DNA of 64,000 nt from an uncultured Coriobacteriaceae bacterium. GTDB lineage: Bacteria > Actinomycetota > Coriobacteriia > Coriobacteriales > Atopobiaceae. Position 1 is the first letter of the stretch; every line of letters starts with the position of its first letter. The notes beneath the pieces are model-generated. The model had not been told where the DNA came from. It searched no databases and worked only from the letters and a program-made list of their open reading frames with translations. The DNA is taken from the NCBI GenBank assembly GCA_902793195.1, contig CADBCS010000008.1, positions 1 to 64,000 on the forward strand, in the 5' to 3' direction. Shown here piece after piece: positions 35,670-44,441 of this stretch. The position numbers were made by a program, and so were the translations under genes.

Positions 35670-36995
35670 CTAGTATCCGTAGCTGGTCGTTCCGGTGGTG
35701 TCCGTACCCGTGCCAGTGCCCGTGGTGTCCGTGCCCGTGGTCGTACCTGTGGTCGTTCCGGTGGTGTCCGTACCCGTGCCAGTGCCCGTGGTACCCGTTC
35801 CCATGGTGTCCGTGCCGGTGGTCCCGGTGCCGTCAAGGCCTGTCGTGGTATCGGTTCCCGTGCCAGTGCCTGTGGTATCCGTGCCAGTGGTCGTGCTCTT
35901 CTCGAGTGCTGCGGCAGCCTCCTCCGAGAGGGTGATGGAGTAGAACGTGCTGCTTGCACCCGTAATGGTGTCCAGGCCCCATGTCGTGTTGGTGACGAGC
36001 GTCGACGTTGGGTCGAAGACCTTGAGCATGCTGTTCTCGTCGATGGAGACCACGAGGGCCCAGTGCGCCTCGTCGGTGAGCGTGTTGGCCTTGAGCTCGA
36101 CGGCGAACACGGTGTTTTCGTTGAGGGTGAATAGCAGGGTCTCGCTGGCAGGTTCGTGCTGCTCCGCCTTGAGGCCCATCGACGTGGTGCCCTTGGCAAA
36201 CAGCTCGCCCTTGCTACCCGAGTCGCCGCTGGCGTAGTTGTTCTTGCTTGCCTGCTGCGCGATCTCGGTTGGGGAGTAGTCCGTCTTGCCGGTGAGTCCC
36301 ATGTAGGCCATGGCAAGCGTGGTCGGTCCGGATCCGGTAACGGCCAGAGGGCCATCGCCGTAGGTTACGGCGCCCCAACGCTCGTCCCAGTCGTAGAGCG
36401 TGGGAACCGTGCCGCGTTTGACCTCGTCCGTGTAGGGCCGGCTCGACTTGTCGGATGAGGGGTAGGCGGCAACGAACTTGCGTGAGGCGGGCTCACGCAG
36501 TGCGAGGGTGAGCAGCCGCTCGTCGTCGTATTGGTCTGCCGTGGCGGCAATCTGCGCCAGAAGCTCGTTTTCGTCGAGCGCCTCGGTAAACTTGGAGGTC
36601 ATGTTCGACGGCACACCGGCGGCAACACGCTTGTCCTGCTCGTTTACCGGCTTGGTTTCCTCAACGGTCTGCGCGGCACGCTCCTTGTTGCCACGTACGC
36701 AGCTCGAGATGCCCAGGACCAGTGCGACGATCACGATTACCAAGATGCCAATGAGGAGGAGCACACGCGGGCGAAGCAGCATGGAGACGAAGCCCCCGTT
36801 GCCGTTGGGGTACGAGACCCGCCTGGAGTGCAGCCGGTACCCGGTGTCCGGTTGCTTGAGCGTGCCACGACGACTCTGCTGTCGGGGTGCCCTGTCGGGT
36901 GTGCGTGATCCCCTGCGCGCGTCGTTGCGGCCTCTCGGAGAAGGGCCGTTGCCGTTCCTGGAGGCTCGATTGCCGTTTTGCGAATCGCGGGCCAT
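35670..36995 (-). CDS. Membrane-anchored C39-like protein lacking catalytic Cys, Thr/Gly-repeat tail
   Basis: 441 residues. A basic, disordered N-terminus (1-75) and one TM segment (77-98) precede an extracellular domain. Residues 198-335 fit the Peptidase_C39_2/papain-like fold (YDWDERWGAV...SGPTTLAMAY...AHWALVVSID...FDPTST), with H311 and D328 kept but the nucleophile position occupied by S222 (TGSGPTT where active members have SGCGPT). The last 75 residues are a near-perfect Thr/Gly repeat (GTGTGTDTTG units). Probably a non-catalytic surface protein. AAGGA precedes ATG 36995. Confidence 0.8.
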   Translation of the reverse strand: MARDSQNGNRASRNGNGPSPRGRNDARRGSRTPDRAPRQQSRRGTLKQPDTGYRLHSRRVSYPNGNGGFVSMLLRPRVLLLIGILVIVIVALVLGISSCVRGNKERAAQTVEETKPVNEQDKRVAAGVPSNMTSKFTEALDENELLAQIAATADQYDDERLLTLALREPASRKFVAAYPSSDKSSRPYTDEVKRGTVPTLYDWDERWGAVTYGDGPLAVTGSGPTTLAMAYMGLTGKTDYSPTEIAQQASKNNYASGDSGSKGELFAKGTTSMGLKAEQHEPASETLLFTLNENTVFAVELKANTLTDEAHWALVVSIDENSMLKVFDPTSTLVTNTTWGLDTITGASSTFYSITLSEEAAAALEKSTTTGTDTTGTGTGTDTTTGLDGTGTTGTDTMGTGTTGTGTGTDTTGTTTGTTTGTDTTGTGTGTDTTGTTSYGY

Positions 36996-37104
36996 GTTGT
37001 TTTCCTTCCCACAACAGGCAAATGCCTGCAGCGTGTTCATAAGCTCATCCATCATACAAAACCGATGCGTTGGGTTCCAGACCCACAACGTTGTGCGGCC
37101 AACT

Positions 37105-37125
37105 TACTCGGTCGGTGACCGAGTA
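37105..37125. promoter_or_regulatory. 9-bp-arm palindrome upstream of argR
   Basis: TACTCGGTC-GGT-GACCGAGTA is a perfect dyad. A second palindrome CACAACGTTGTG is at 37084-37095. Both lie between divergent genes, so either could be an operator; they do not match the classical ARG box. Confidence 0.5.
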
Positions 37126-37171
37126 TATTGCACGGTGGGTGAATTTCGTGAAACAAGACCGCGAATCCATA

Positions 37172-37199
37172 TTGACTTGTATTAAACGTCTGCTAGTTT
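37172..37199 (+). promoter_or_regulatory. Possible argR promoter
   Basis: TTGACT at 37172-37177 and TAGTTT at 37194-37199 are separated by 16 bases, about 50 bases before argR. The -35 is good, the -10 is weak. Confidence 0.4.
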
Positions 37200-37250
37200 T
37201 ATGCAAGCATTTGAGAATAGCAGTTACGTAATGCATGGACGGAATCAACC

Positions 37251-37688
37251 ATGGTGAAGAAGAGAGACGGGCGTCAGGAAGCCATCAAGTGGATAGTGCG
37301 CAACAAGGCCATTCGCACCCAGCGCGATTTGGTCAACGAGTTGCGGATCGAGGGATATAGCTGCACACAGGCGACTGTGAGCAGGGACATCGCCAACATG
37401 GGACTGCGCAAGCTGCCGGAGGGCGTGTACGTGCTGGCAGAGGACCTGCACCTCCAGAGGATGGTGTCGGAATTCGTTGCGAGCGTGGAGTGCGCGAACA
37501 ACCTGGTGGTGATTCGCACCCAGCCAGGCACGGCGCCGGGCGTTGCGGCTGCCGTCGACGCGGCCGAGCTCAACGACGTGATGGGGTCCATTGCGGGAAA
37601 CGACACGGTGCTCGTGATTACCCGCAGCAACGGCAGCGCAATCATGACCTGCGACATCATGAACAAGCTGCGCATGTCAAAGGCGTAG
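37251..37688 (+). CDS. argR: Arginine repressor
   Basis: 145-residue ArgR, the usual length. The N-terminal winged helix has RTQRDLVNELRIEGYSCTQATVSRDI; the C-terminal oligomerisation and arginine-binding domain has VIRTQPGTAPGVAAAVDA and GNDTVLVI. It represses arginine biosynthesis and activates catabolism when arginine is bound. ATG 37251 has only a weak GGA upstream. No arginine genes are adjacent, so it acts on distant targets. A shared terminator follows. Confidence 0.95.
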   Translation: MVKKRDGRQEAIKWIVRNKAIRTQRDLVNELRIEGYSCTQATVSRDIANMGLRKLPEGVYVLAEDLHLQRMVSEFVASVECANNLVVIRTQPGTAPGVAAAVDAAELNDVMGSIAGNDTVLVITRSNGSAIMTCDIMNKLRMSKA

Positions 37689-37720
37689 CGGAACGAGTCG
37701 ATACCATTTCCAAAAGAAGA

Positions 37721-37749
37721 GCCGTGCCAAGGACGATCCCTGGCACGGC
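37721..37749. terminator. Terminator between argR and the class A PBP
   Basis: GCCGTGCCA (37721-37729) pairs with TGGCACGGC (37741-37749). A/T-rich flanks on both sides make it usable by both convergent genes. Confidence 0.8.
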
Positions 37750-37783
37750 CCTGCTTGCGCTTTTCCTGTTGTCTGACTAGTCG

Positions 37784-40060
37784 CTAGAACCCCGTTGTGT
37801 TGTTGTAGTTGTTGTTGTAGTTGTTGTTTCCGCCCGAGTAATCCTGCGTGTTGCCATATGTGTCGGTGTTTTGTCCGGCACCCGTCTGCGAGTTGTCGTA
37901 GTTCTGCGTGTAGTCGGTGGTGTTTTGGTTGTAACCACCGTTGGCGTCGTAGCCTGTGTTGTCACCATAGGCATTGGTGTTGTCGCCGTAGGCGTTCGTG
38001 TTGTCGCCATAGGCGTTCCCGTTGTTGCCGGTGTTGTTGTAGTCGTAGTCGTAGTTGTTGTAGTAGTCGTAGTTGTTGTTGGAGTTGTTGTCGTACCAGC
38101 CGCCTTCGCTGGAGCTGATCGACTTGTCGGTGTTGGAGAACTCCCACTCCTCGTTCTTCTTGTACTCGGGCTGCACGTCGGTGGTGGGGAACTCGACCCG
38201 GTCCATCCCGTCCAGATAGCTGTTCACGAAGCTCGCGAAGATGGGACATGCCGTGCTGTCGGGGTGCGCGATGCTGCGGCCAAGGTAGATGGTCGACTCG
38301 GTTCGGTAGCCACACCATATTGCGACCGAGACCTGTGGGGTATAGCCGCAGAACCAGAGGTCACGGTAGTTCTCGGAGGTGCCGGTCTTGCCCGCCACGG
38401 GCTGGTCCACCTGGATCATGGATTGCATGGCATGGGCCGTGCCGTAGTCGGCGGTTACCACGCCCTGGAGCACCTCGGTCTCGGCTTGGGCAATCTCGGC
38501 TTCCAGCGCGCGCTCGGGAGTGTCCTCGTGCTCGTATATCACGTTGCCGTTGCGGTCCTCGATGCGCGTGATGACGACCGAGTCCCTGTGCAGGCCACCC
38601 GTCGCGAGCGTGGCGTATGCCTCCGCCATCTGGATGGGCGGGATGCCCACCGTGCCGAGGGTGATGGACGCGTAGGAGGGAAGGTCCTCGTCGATGCCCA
38701 TCTTCTTTGCGTAGTCCACGATGTTCTCGGGTTCGACGGTCTCGGCCACCTGCACGAAGCCCGTGTTCGACGAGCGCGCCGTCGCCTCGGCCAGGGTGAT
38801 GTTGCCATAGCTGTAGTTGTCGAAGTTCTGCACCTGCCATGTGGGCGTAAACTGTATGGGTGAGTTGCAGTTTAGGTAGATGCTGGGGTTCATGCCCTCG
38901 CTCATGGCGGTCGCAAGGGTGAACATCTTAAAGCTCGAGCCGGGCTGCCTGCGCGCCATGGTTGCCAGATTGAACTGGTCCACGTTGTAGTCGCGTCCGC
39001 CCACCATGGCCTTGACATAGCCGGTGGAGGGGTCAATGGCGACCAAGGCCGCCTCGAGCTCGTCGTTGCCGTACTCTTCCAGGCGACTCTCCACCGCGTC
39101 GTCGGCCTTTCTCTGCACGGCGGGGTCGAGGGTGGTGTACACCTTGAGGCCGCCTTGGAAGACCTTGTCCTCGCCAAAGTCCTTGAGCAGGATCTGCTTT
39201 ACGTAGTCGGTGAAGTACGGATAGTCTCCCTGCTCGTCCATGACCTCGCCGGGGTTGAGGTTGAGGAGCTCGGCTTGTGCCTCGTCGTGCTCCTCCTGGG
39301 TGATGTCGCCAGCCGTGAGCATGCGGTCGAGTACGGTGTTGCGACGGACCCGGGCCGCGTCGGGGTGCTCGAAGGGATCGTAGTAGGAGGGCGACTGGGG
39401 TAGGCCGGCCAACAGCGCCGCCTCGGCAAGCGTGAGGTTCTTGGCGTCCTTCTTGAAGTACGTGACGGCCGCCGCCTGGATGCCATAGGCGGAGTGCCCG
39501 TAGTAGATGGTGTTGATGTACATCATGAGGATCTGGTCCTTGGAGTACTTCTTCTCCATCTGGATGGCAATGTAGGCCTCGCGCACCTTGCGCTTGAGCG
39601 TCTGCTCGAACTGCTCGCCCGAGAGGACCGTGTTGCGCACGAGCTGCTGCGTGATGGTCGAGGCGCCCTCGGAGCCACCGGTGAACTGCACGAGCACGGC
39701 GCGGGCGATTCCCTGCGGGTCGATGCCGTTGTGCTGGTAGAAGCGGATGTCCTCGGTGTCCACGGTCCCCCACAGAACGTAGGGAGAGACCTGATCCTTG
39801 GTGACGACGCGGCGGTTTTGCAGGTAATACTCCGCAATCACGTTGTCGTCGTTGTCGAACACCTGGGTGGGCTCGGCCACTAGGTAGGCATCTGCGGACT
39901 GGTAGTCGGGCAGCTCGATGAGCCACGAGTTGACCAGAGCACCCGCCGAGACGGCAAGTGCTATGAAGAGCAAGGCCAGAAAGCCCAAGACCCCTGCAAA
40001 TCCGAAGCCCACGATGTGGGTGCGCGCGTGTTTGTGTGCCCTGCGATTGCGAACGCCCAT
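37784..40060 (-). CDS. Class A penicillin-binding protein (PBP1A type) with Asn/Tyr-rich tail
   Basis: 758 residues. A short cytoplasmic N-terminus and one TM segment are followed by a GT51 glycosyltransferase with catalytic E103 (VDTEDIRFYQHNG) and ITQQL, then a transpeptidase with S375xxK378 (GSSFK), S430-S-N432 and K558-T-G. It polymerises and crosslinks peptidoglycan. The last roughly 110 residues are extracellular low-complexity Asn/Tyr/Gly, with NAYGDNT three times in tandem. AAGGAGG precedes ATG 40060. Divergent from tyrS. Confidence 0.94.
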   Translation of the reverse strand: MGVRNRRAHKHARTHIVGFGFAGVLGFLALLFIALAVSAGALVNSWLIELPDYQSADAYLVAEPTQVFDNDDNVIAEYYLQNRRVVTKDQVSPYVLWGTVDTEDIRFYQHNGIDPQGIARAVLVQFTGGSEGASTITQQLVRNTVLSGEQFEQTLKRKVREAYIAIQMEKKYSKDQILMMYINTIYYGHSAYGIQAAAVTYFKKDAKNLTLAEAALLAGLPQSPSYYDPFEHPDAARVRRNTVLDRMLTAGDITQEEHDEAQAELLNLNPGEVMDEQGDYPYFTDYVKQILLKDFGEDKVFQGGLKVYTTLDPAVQRKADDAVESRLEEYGNDELEAALVAIDPSTGYVKAMVGGRDYNVDQFNLATMARRQPGSSFKMFTLATAMSEGMNPSIYLNCNSPIQFTPTWQVQNFDNYSYGNITLAEATARSSNTGFVQVAETVEPENIVDYAKKMGIDEDLPSYASITLGTVGIPPIQMAEAYATLATGGLHRDSVVITRIEDRNGNVIYEHEDTPERALEAEIAQAETEVLQGVVTADYGTAHAMQSMIQVDQPVAGKTGTSENYRDLWFCGYTPQVSVAIWCGYRTESTIYLGRSIAHPDSTACPIFASFVNSYLDGMDRVEFPTTDVQPEYKKNEEWEFSNTDKSISSSEGGWYDNNSNNNYDYYNNYDYDYNNTGNNGNAYGDNTNAYGDNTNAYGDNTGYDANGGYNQNTTDYTQNYDNSQTGAGQNTDTYGNTQDYSGGNNNYNNNYNNTTGF

Positions 40061-40352
40061 ATGCGCCTCCTTCTCGACACGTGGTTGACATTATACATTG
40101 TTTGACTGTGGCACGGTTCTTGCCGTGACCGTTGTGTGGGGATGGCGTGCGGACCCGGTGCGCGCAACGGTATATATGAGTGTGGCGACGGCTGGGAGGA
40201 CGGGGCATGTCCGCATGCGCATCGCCGCGGAGTGGGCAAAACGTTTCCCGCGCACTTTTTCTCGTTTTCTTGGGTGCGCTGCGCTATTCTGTAGCATGCG
40301 CGCTGCATGCAGCTCGCAAGGCTTCTTACGTTTGGACTTGGAGGACAGAGCA

Positions 40353-41570
40353 GTGCTGCCTATTGACGAGCAGATGAAGGTCATCACATCCGGTACCATG
40401 CAGATCGTGCCGAAGGAGGAGCTTAGGGCAAAGCTCGAGAAGGGCGTTCCCCTCAACATAAAGCTCGGTGTCGACCCCACGAGCCCCGACCTGCACCTGG
40501 GCCATGCGGTGCCGTTGCGAAAGATGCGCCAGTTCCAGGACCTCGGCCATCGCGTGACGCTCATCATCGGCAATGGCACGGCGCTCATCGGCGACCCGTC
40601 CGGTCGCGACAGCACCCGCCCGCCGCTCACCGAGGAGCAGGTGGAGGCCAACGCAAAGACCTACGTCGAGCAGGCCGCCAAGGTGCTCGACATGGACAAG
40701 ACCACCATCGTGCACAACGGGGACTGGCTCAAGCCGCTCGACCTGCAAAAGATGCTGCACCTCATGGCGCAGTTCAACGTGGCGCGCATCCTGGAGCGCG
40801 AGGACTTCCACAACCGCTACGTGGGACAGCAGTCCATCGCCCTGCACGAGTTCATCTATCCGGTGCTGCAGGCATACGACTCGGTGGTGATAAAGGCCGA
40901 CCTGGAGATGGGTGGCAACGACCAGATCTTCAACCTGCTCGCGGGTCGCGACCTCATGCGCGCCGAGGGCATGGAGCCTCAGGTCGCCCTTACCATGCCG
41001 CTGCTCGTGGGCCTGGACGGCCACAAGAAGATGAGCAAGTCGTACGGCAACTACGTGGGCCTGACCGACGCCCCCAACGACATGTACGGCAAGCTCATGT
41101 CGATTGCCGACGAGATCGTGCCCATGTACTTCCGCCTGTGTTCGACCCTGTCCATCGAGGAGATCGACGCCATCGAGGCCGCGTTCAAGGACGGCACGGC
41201 CGACCCCTACCAGCAGAAGCGCGCGCTTGCACGCAACATCTGCGACCTGTACCACGGTGCCGGCGCCGGTGACGCCGCGCAGGCGGCATTCGACGCCCAG
41301 TTCAAGCGCGCCGAGATTCCCGACGACATTCCCGAGTACCCGGTGTCGAACGTGGTCGTAAACGACCAGGGCAAGGTGTACCTGGCCAAGCTCATGGCCG
41401 ACGCCAAGCTGGCGCAGTCCGTGGGTGAGGCGCGCCGCTTCATCGACGGCGGTGGCGTGAAGATCGACGGCGAGGCCGTGCCCGCAAAGGAGTACAACGT
41501 CGACCCCGCGCGCCTGGGGGCAGGTACGGTCGTCCAGCACGGCAAGCGCAAGTTCGTGCGACTGGTGTAG
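40353..41570 (+). CDS. tyrS: Tyrosyl-tRNA synthetase
   Basis: 405-residue class I synthetase. HLGH (48-51) is the HIGH motif, GDPSGRDSTRPPL and the central tyrosine-binding segments are present, KMSKS is at 226-230, and an S4 RNA-binding domain (AQSVGEARRFIDGGGVKIDG) ends the protein. I chose GTG 40353 because GGAGG lies eight bases upstream and length then fits. The 292-base divergent region before it (40061-40352) shows no T-box or other recognisable leader. Three bases separate it from the U32 gene. Confidence 0.95.
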   Translation: MLPIDEQMKVITSGTMQIVPKEELRAKLEKGVPLNIKLGVDPTSPDLHLGHAVPLRKMRQFQDLGHRVTLIIGNGTALIGDPSGRDSTRPPLTEEQVEANAKTYVEQAAKVLDMDKTTIVHNGDWLKPLDLQKMLHLMAQFNVARILEREDFHNRYVGQQSIALHEFIYPVLQAYDSVVIKADLEMGGNDQIFNLLAGRDLMRAEGMEPQVALTMPLLVGLDGHKKMSKSYGNYVGLTDAPNDMYGKLMSIADEIVPMYFRLCSTLSIEEIDAIEAAFKDGTADPYQQKRALARNICDLYHGAGAGDAAQAAFDAQFKRAEIPDDIPEYPVSNVVVNDQGKVYLAKLMADAKLAQSVGEARRFIDGGGVKIDGEAVPAKEYNVDPARLGAGTVVQHGKRKFVRLV

Positions 41571-41573
41571 GGC

Positions 41574-44048
41574 GTGCGCGTACCCGAGCTGTTGGCCCCG
41601 GCGGGTGGTCCTGCGGAGCTCAACGCCGCGCTGGCCGCTGGCGCCGACGCCGTCTACTGCGGCTTTGGGCAGACGTTCAACGCCCGTCGTGGCGCCGAGA
41701 GCTTCTCGTCGGACACCTTCTCCGAGGCATGCCGACGGGCCCACCTCGTTGGCGCACAGGTGTACGTTACGGTTAACGTGGCCATCCGCGACGACGAGAT
41801 GCCCCTGGCTCTGGCGCTGGTGAGACGGGCCTGGCTGCTTGGCGCCGATGCGTTTATCATCCAGGATTGGGGCCTGCTTCTGGAGGTGAGCCGTCGCTGG
41901 CCCGAGGTGTCGTGCCATCTCTCCACGCAGGCGAACGTCCACGACGTGCGCGGCGTCGAATGGAGCCGTGCGGCGGGCGCCGAGCGCGTGACGACGTCTA
42001 GGGAACTGTCGCTTGGCGAGCTGGCGGAGCTTGCGGATACGGGCGTGCCCATAGAGTGCTTCTGCCATGGCGCGATCTGCATCTGCTATTCGGGTGTCTG
42101 CCAGATGAGCTCCTCGGTGGGAGACCGCTCGGCCAATCGCGGCATGTGCGCGCAGCCTTGCCGCCTGCCCTATGAGCTGGTGGACGAGCATGCGAACGTG
42201 CTCTCGCGCGAGGGATGGGGAAGACCGCTGTGCCCGCGCGACTACCACTCGTTCGACGTGTTGGACGAGCTTGTGGACACCCACGTTGCGTCGCTCAAGG
42301 TGGAAGGTAGGCTCAAGGGGCCCGATTACGTGCGTGCGGTCGTCGCGGCCTATCGCGCGCAGCTCGACGACATGGCGCAGGGCAAGGTGCCGGGTGAGAG
42401 GGAGTCGAGCGCCCGACGTACGCAGCTCAAGCGGGCGTTCAACCGCGACTTTACCGACGCCTACCTCAGGGGTACGTCGGGCAACGAGCTGATGAGCTAC
42501 GAGCGGTCCAACAATCGCGGCGAGCTGGTGGGCAAGGTCGTCACGTCTCGCGACCTGGGGTCTATAAAGCGAAGGCGTGGGGGCGAGCGGGGAGGCCGCG
42601 CCCGCGTGCGCACGATGTCGGTCGTGGACGTGGACGTGACGCTGGACAAGCCCGTTGGAAAGGGGGACCTGCTCGAGCTGCGCCCCATGGCAGACCCCAC
42701 GCAGTTCGTGACCGCCCATGCGCCTGGCGACGCCCGGGCGGGGGCCACGATCACCGTGCGTACCTCGCGCGTCGTGGAGCGCGGCGCACTCGTGCGCGTG
42801 ATTCGCAGCCAGGAGGCCATGGACGCCGGGGAACGTGCGGCGCAGTGCGACGTGCCCAGGCGCCGCGCGGTCGCAGTTCGCGTGCGCGCGCGGCTGGGTG
42901 AGCCGTTTGCGGTGACGCTCGGCACGACGGACGGGCGCTTTGAGGCCACTGCCACGGGGTTCGTGGTGGAGCCGGCTCGGACGAGGCCGGTGTCCGAGGA
43001 GGACCTCGTGTCGCATGTGGGTCGCATGGGCTCGTCCTGGTTCGACCCCGTCTCGTTTGCGGTCGAGCTCGATGGTGGCTGCGGCATGGGCTTTGCCGCC
43101 GTTCATGAGGTGCGTGCCCATGCATGCGAGCTGCTTGAGCAGGCGATTGTGGAGCCCTACCGGACGCGACAGCTTGCAGGCGCACCTTCGCGTGCAATGG
43201 TAAGGGCGGACTTGGCGCGCCTGCGCGAGCAATCCGGCCTGTTTTCCGGCGGACACCGGGAGGTTGCGCGCGTCGAGGTCGTGGCGCTGGTGTCGAACGG
43301 GGGAGCAGCGCGTGTGGCCCAAGACGCGGGGGCGGATGTGGTGTATGCCCCAAGCGACGCGCTCGATGCGGGCGATTGGCCAAAGCGGGTGGTGCCCGTC
43401 TTGGACGAGGTGTGCCGCGCGTCCGACCACGAAAGGCTCGACCGCTGGGTGGCTCGCGACGAGGTCGTTGCGGTTGGCAACGTGTCGCAGCTGGCCCTGG
43501 CGTTCGAGCGTGGTGCCCGTGCGGAGGTGCGCGGCTGCGTGCCCGTGCACAACGAGTCCTGCCTGGTGGCGCTCGAGCGTGCGGGAGCATGTGGGTTCTG
43601 GCTGTCTGCGGAGCTCTCGCTCGAGGAGATTCGAACGCTGGCACCACGTGCGGGCGTGCCGGTGGGCGTGTTGGTGGCCGGACGCGTGCGGGCCATGACC
43701 TGCGAGCACTGCGTGCTGCAGGTTGCCGACGCATGCTGTGGCGACTGCGCGCGCTGCGGGCTGCGTGCGCGTCAGACGTCTTTGCGGGACGGGTCCGGCA
43801 CGTGCTTTCCCGTGCGCACCGACCTGCAGGGTCGCTCGCGCGTCTATGGTCCCTGTCCGCTCGACCTCGTTCCGCATGTGGCCGAGCTCGTGGCGGCAGG
43901 CGTGTCGAGGCTTCTGGTGGACGCCACGCTCATGGACGACGCCGAACTCGCCATGCAGGTGCGACGCGCAATCCGCGCCCGCGAGGGCGATGCCGTGGGA
44001 CCGTTGCCCGGAACCACCACGGGTCACCTGTTCTCGCCCGTGTCTTAG
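41574..44048 (+). CDS. U32 family peptidase-like protein (RlhA type)
   Basis: 824 residues. The N-terminal U32 domain has ELLAPAGGPAELNAALAAGADAVYCG, and the U32 signature surrounds ECFCHGAICICYSGVC and RGMCAQPCRLPY, whose cysteines bind an Fe-S cluster in characterised members. A long C-terminal half with DUF3656-like sequence ends in a further Cys-rich block (CEHCVLQVADACCGDCARC). The architecture matches E. coli RlhA, which hydroxylates 23S rRNA C2501. Start is GTG 41574, three bases after tyrS, so the two are co-transcribed. Confidence 0.85.
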   Translation: MRVPELLAPAGGPAELNAALAAGADAVYCGFGQTFNARRGAESFSSDTFSEACRRAHLVGAQVYVTVNVAIRDDEMPLALALVRRAWLLGADAFIIQDWGLLLEVSRRWPEVSCHLSTQANVHDVRGVEWSRAAGAERVTTSRELSLGELAELADTGVPIECFCHGAICICYSGVCQMSSSVGDRSANRGMCAQPCRLPYELVDEHANVLSREGWGRPLCPRDYHSFDVLDELVDTHVASLKVEGRLKGPDYVRAVVAAYRAQLDDMAQGKVPGERESSARRTQLKRAFNRDFTDAYLRGTSGNELMSYERSNNRGELVGKVVTSRDLGSIKRRRGGERGGRARVRTMSVVDVDVTLDKPVGKGDLLELRPMADPTQFVTAHAPGDARAGATITVRTSRVVERGALVRVIRSQEAMDAGERAAQCDVPRRRAVAVRVRARLGEPFAVTLGTTDGRFEATATGFVVEPARTRPVSEEDLVSHVGRMGSSWFDPVSFAVELDGGCGMGFAAVHEVRAHACELLEQAIVEPYRTRQLAGAPSRAMVRADLARLREQSGLFSGGHREVARVEVVALVSNGGAARVAQDAGADVVYAPSDALDAGDWPKRVVPVLDEVCRASDHERLDRWVARDEVVAVGNVSQLALAFERGARAEVRGCVPVHNESCLVALERAGACGFWLSAELSLEEIRTLAPRAGVPVGVLVAGRVRAMTCEHCVLQVADACCGDCARCGLRARQTSLRDGSGTCFPVRTDLQGRSRVYGPCPLDLVPHVAELVAAGVSRLLVDATLMDDAELAMQVRRAIRAREGDAVGPLPGTTTGHLFSPVS

Positions 44049-44138
44049 GGCGCTCACGTCGACCCTCGGGTCTGGGTATGGCATGGACGCCAAATGTGTG
44101 GGTCTCAACGTCGCGCGAGTGGGGTAATATCAAATGAA

Positions 44139-44162
44139 CTGTGCATCTAACTGTGCATCTAA
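44139..44162. repeat. Tandem 12-bp repeat before the NifU-like gene
   Basis: CTGTGCATCTAA occurs twice back-to-back just downstream of a TAATAT (44125-44130) that may be a -10 box. Position in the 5' leader suggests slippage or a duplicated regulatory site. Confidence 0.6.
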
Positions 44163-44180
44163 TCGGATGAGGTGATACGC

Positions 44181-44438
44181 ATGGCAGCCGAAGAGAAGAA
44201 GACCATCGACCACGAGTTGCTCGAGGCGACGCTCGACGTCATTCGCCAGAGCCTGCAGGCCGACGGCGGCGACGTTGCGCTGGTCGACGTGGACGACGAG
44301 TCGGGCACCGTCACGCTCGAGATGCAGGGTGCCTGCGCGGGTTGTCCGCTTTCCTCGTTTGACATGAGCGAGGGCATCGAGCGCATCCTGCGCGAGCATG
44401 TGCCCGGCGTCAAGCGCGTGCAGCCCGCGGTGTTCTAG
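44181..44438 (+). CDS. NifU C-terminal domain Fe-S scaffold protein
   Basis: 85 residues corresponding to the Nfu domain alone. The CxxC in MQGACAGCPLSS holds a labile [4Fe-4S] cluster for transfer to target enzymes. GAGGTGAT precedes ATG 44181; a GTG at 44172 is less likely. It is three bases upstream of the YfhO-type gene, although the two have no obvious functional link. Confidence 0.9.
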   Translation: MAAEEKKTIDHELLEATLDVIRQSLQADGGDVALVDVDDESGTVTLEMQGACAGCPLSSFDMSEGIERILREHVPGVKRVQPAVF

Positions 44439-44441
44439 GCC

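Noticed and set aside
37126..37250. ARG boxes controlling argR
   Set aside because: No pair of sequences resembling the TGAAT-A/T-rich-ATTCA consensus was found.
40061..40352. T-box leader before tyrS
   Set aside because: No Stem I/specifier pattern, T-box sequence or terminator/antiterminator pair could be found.
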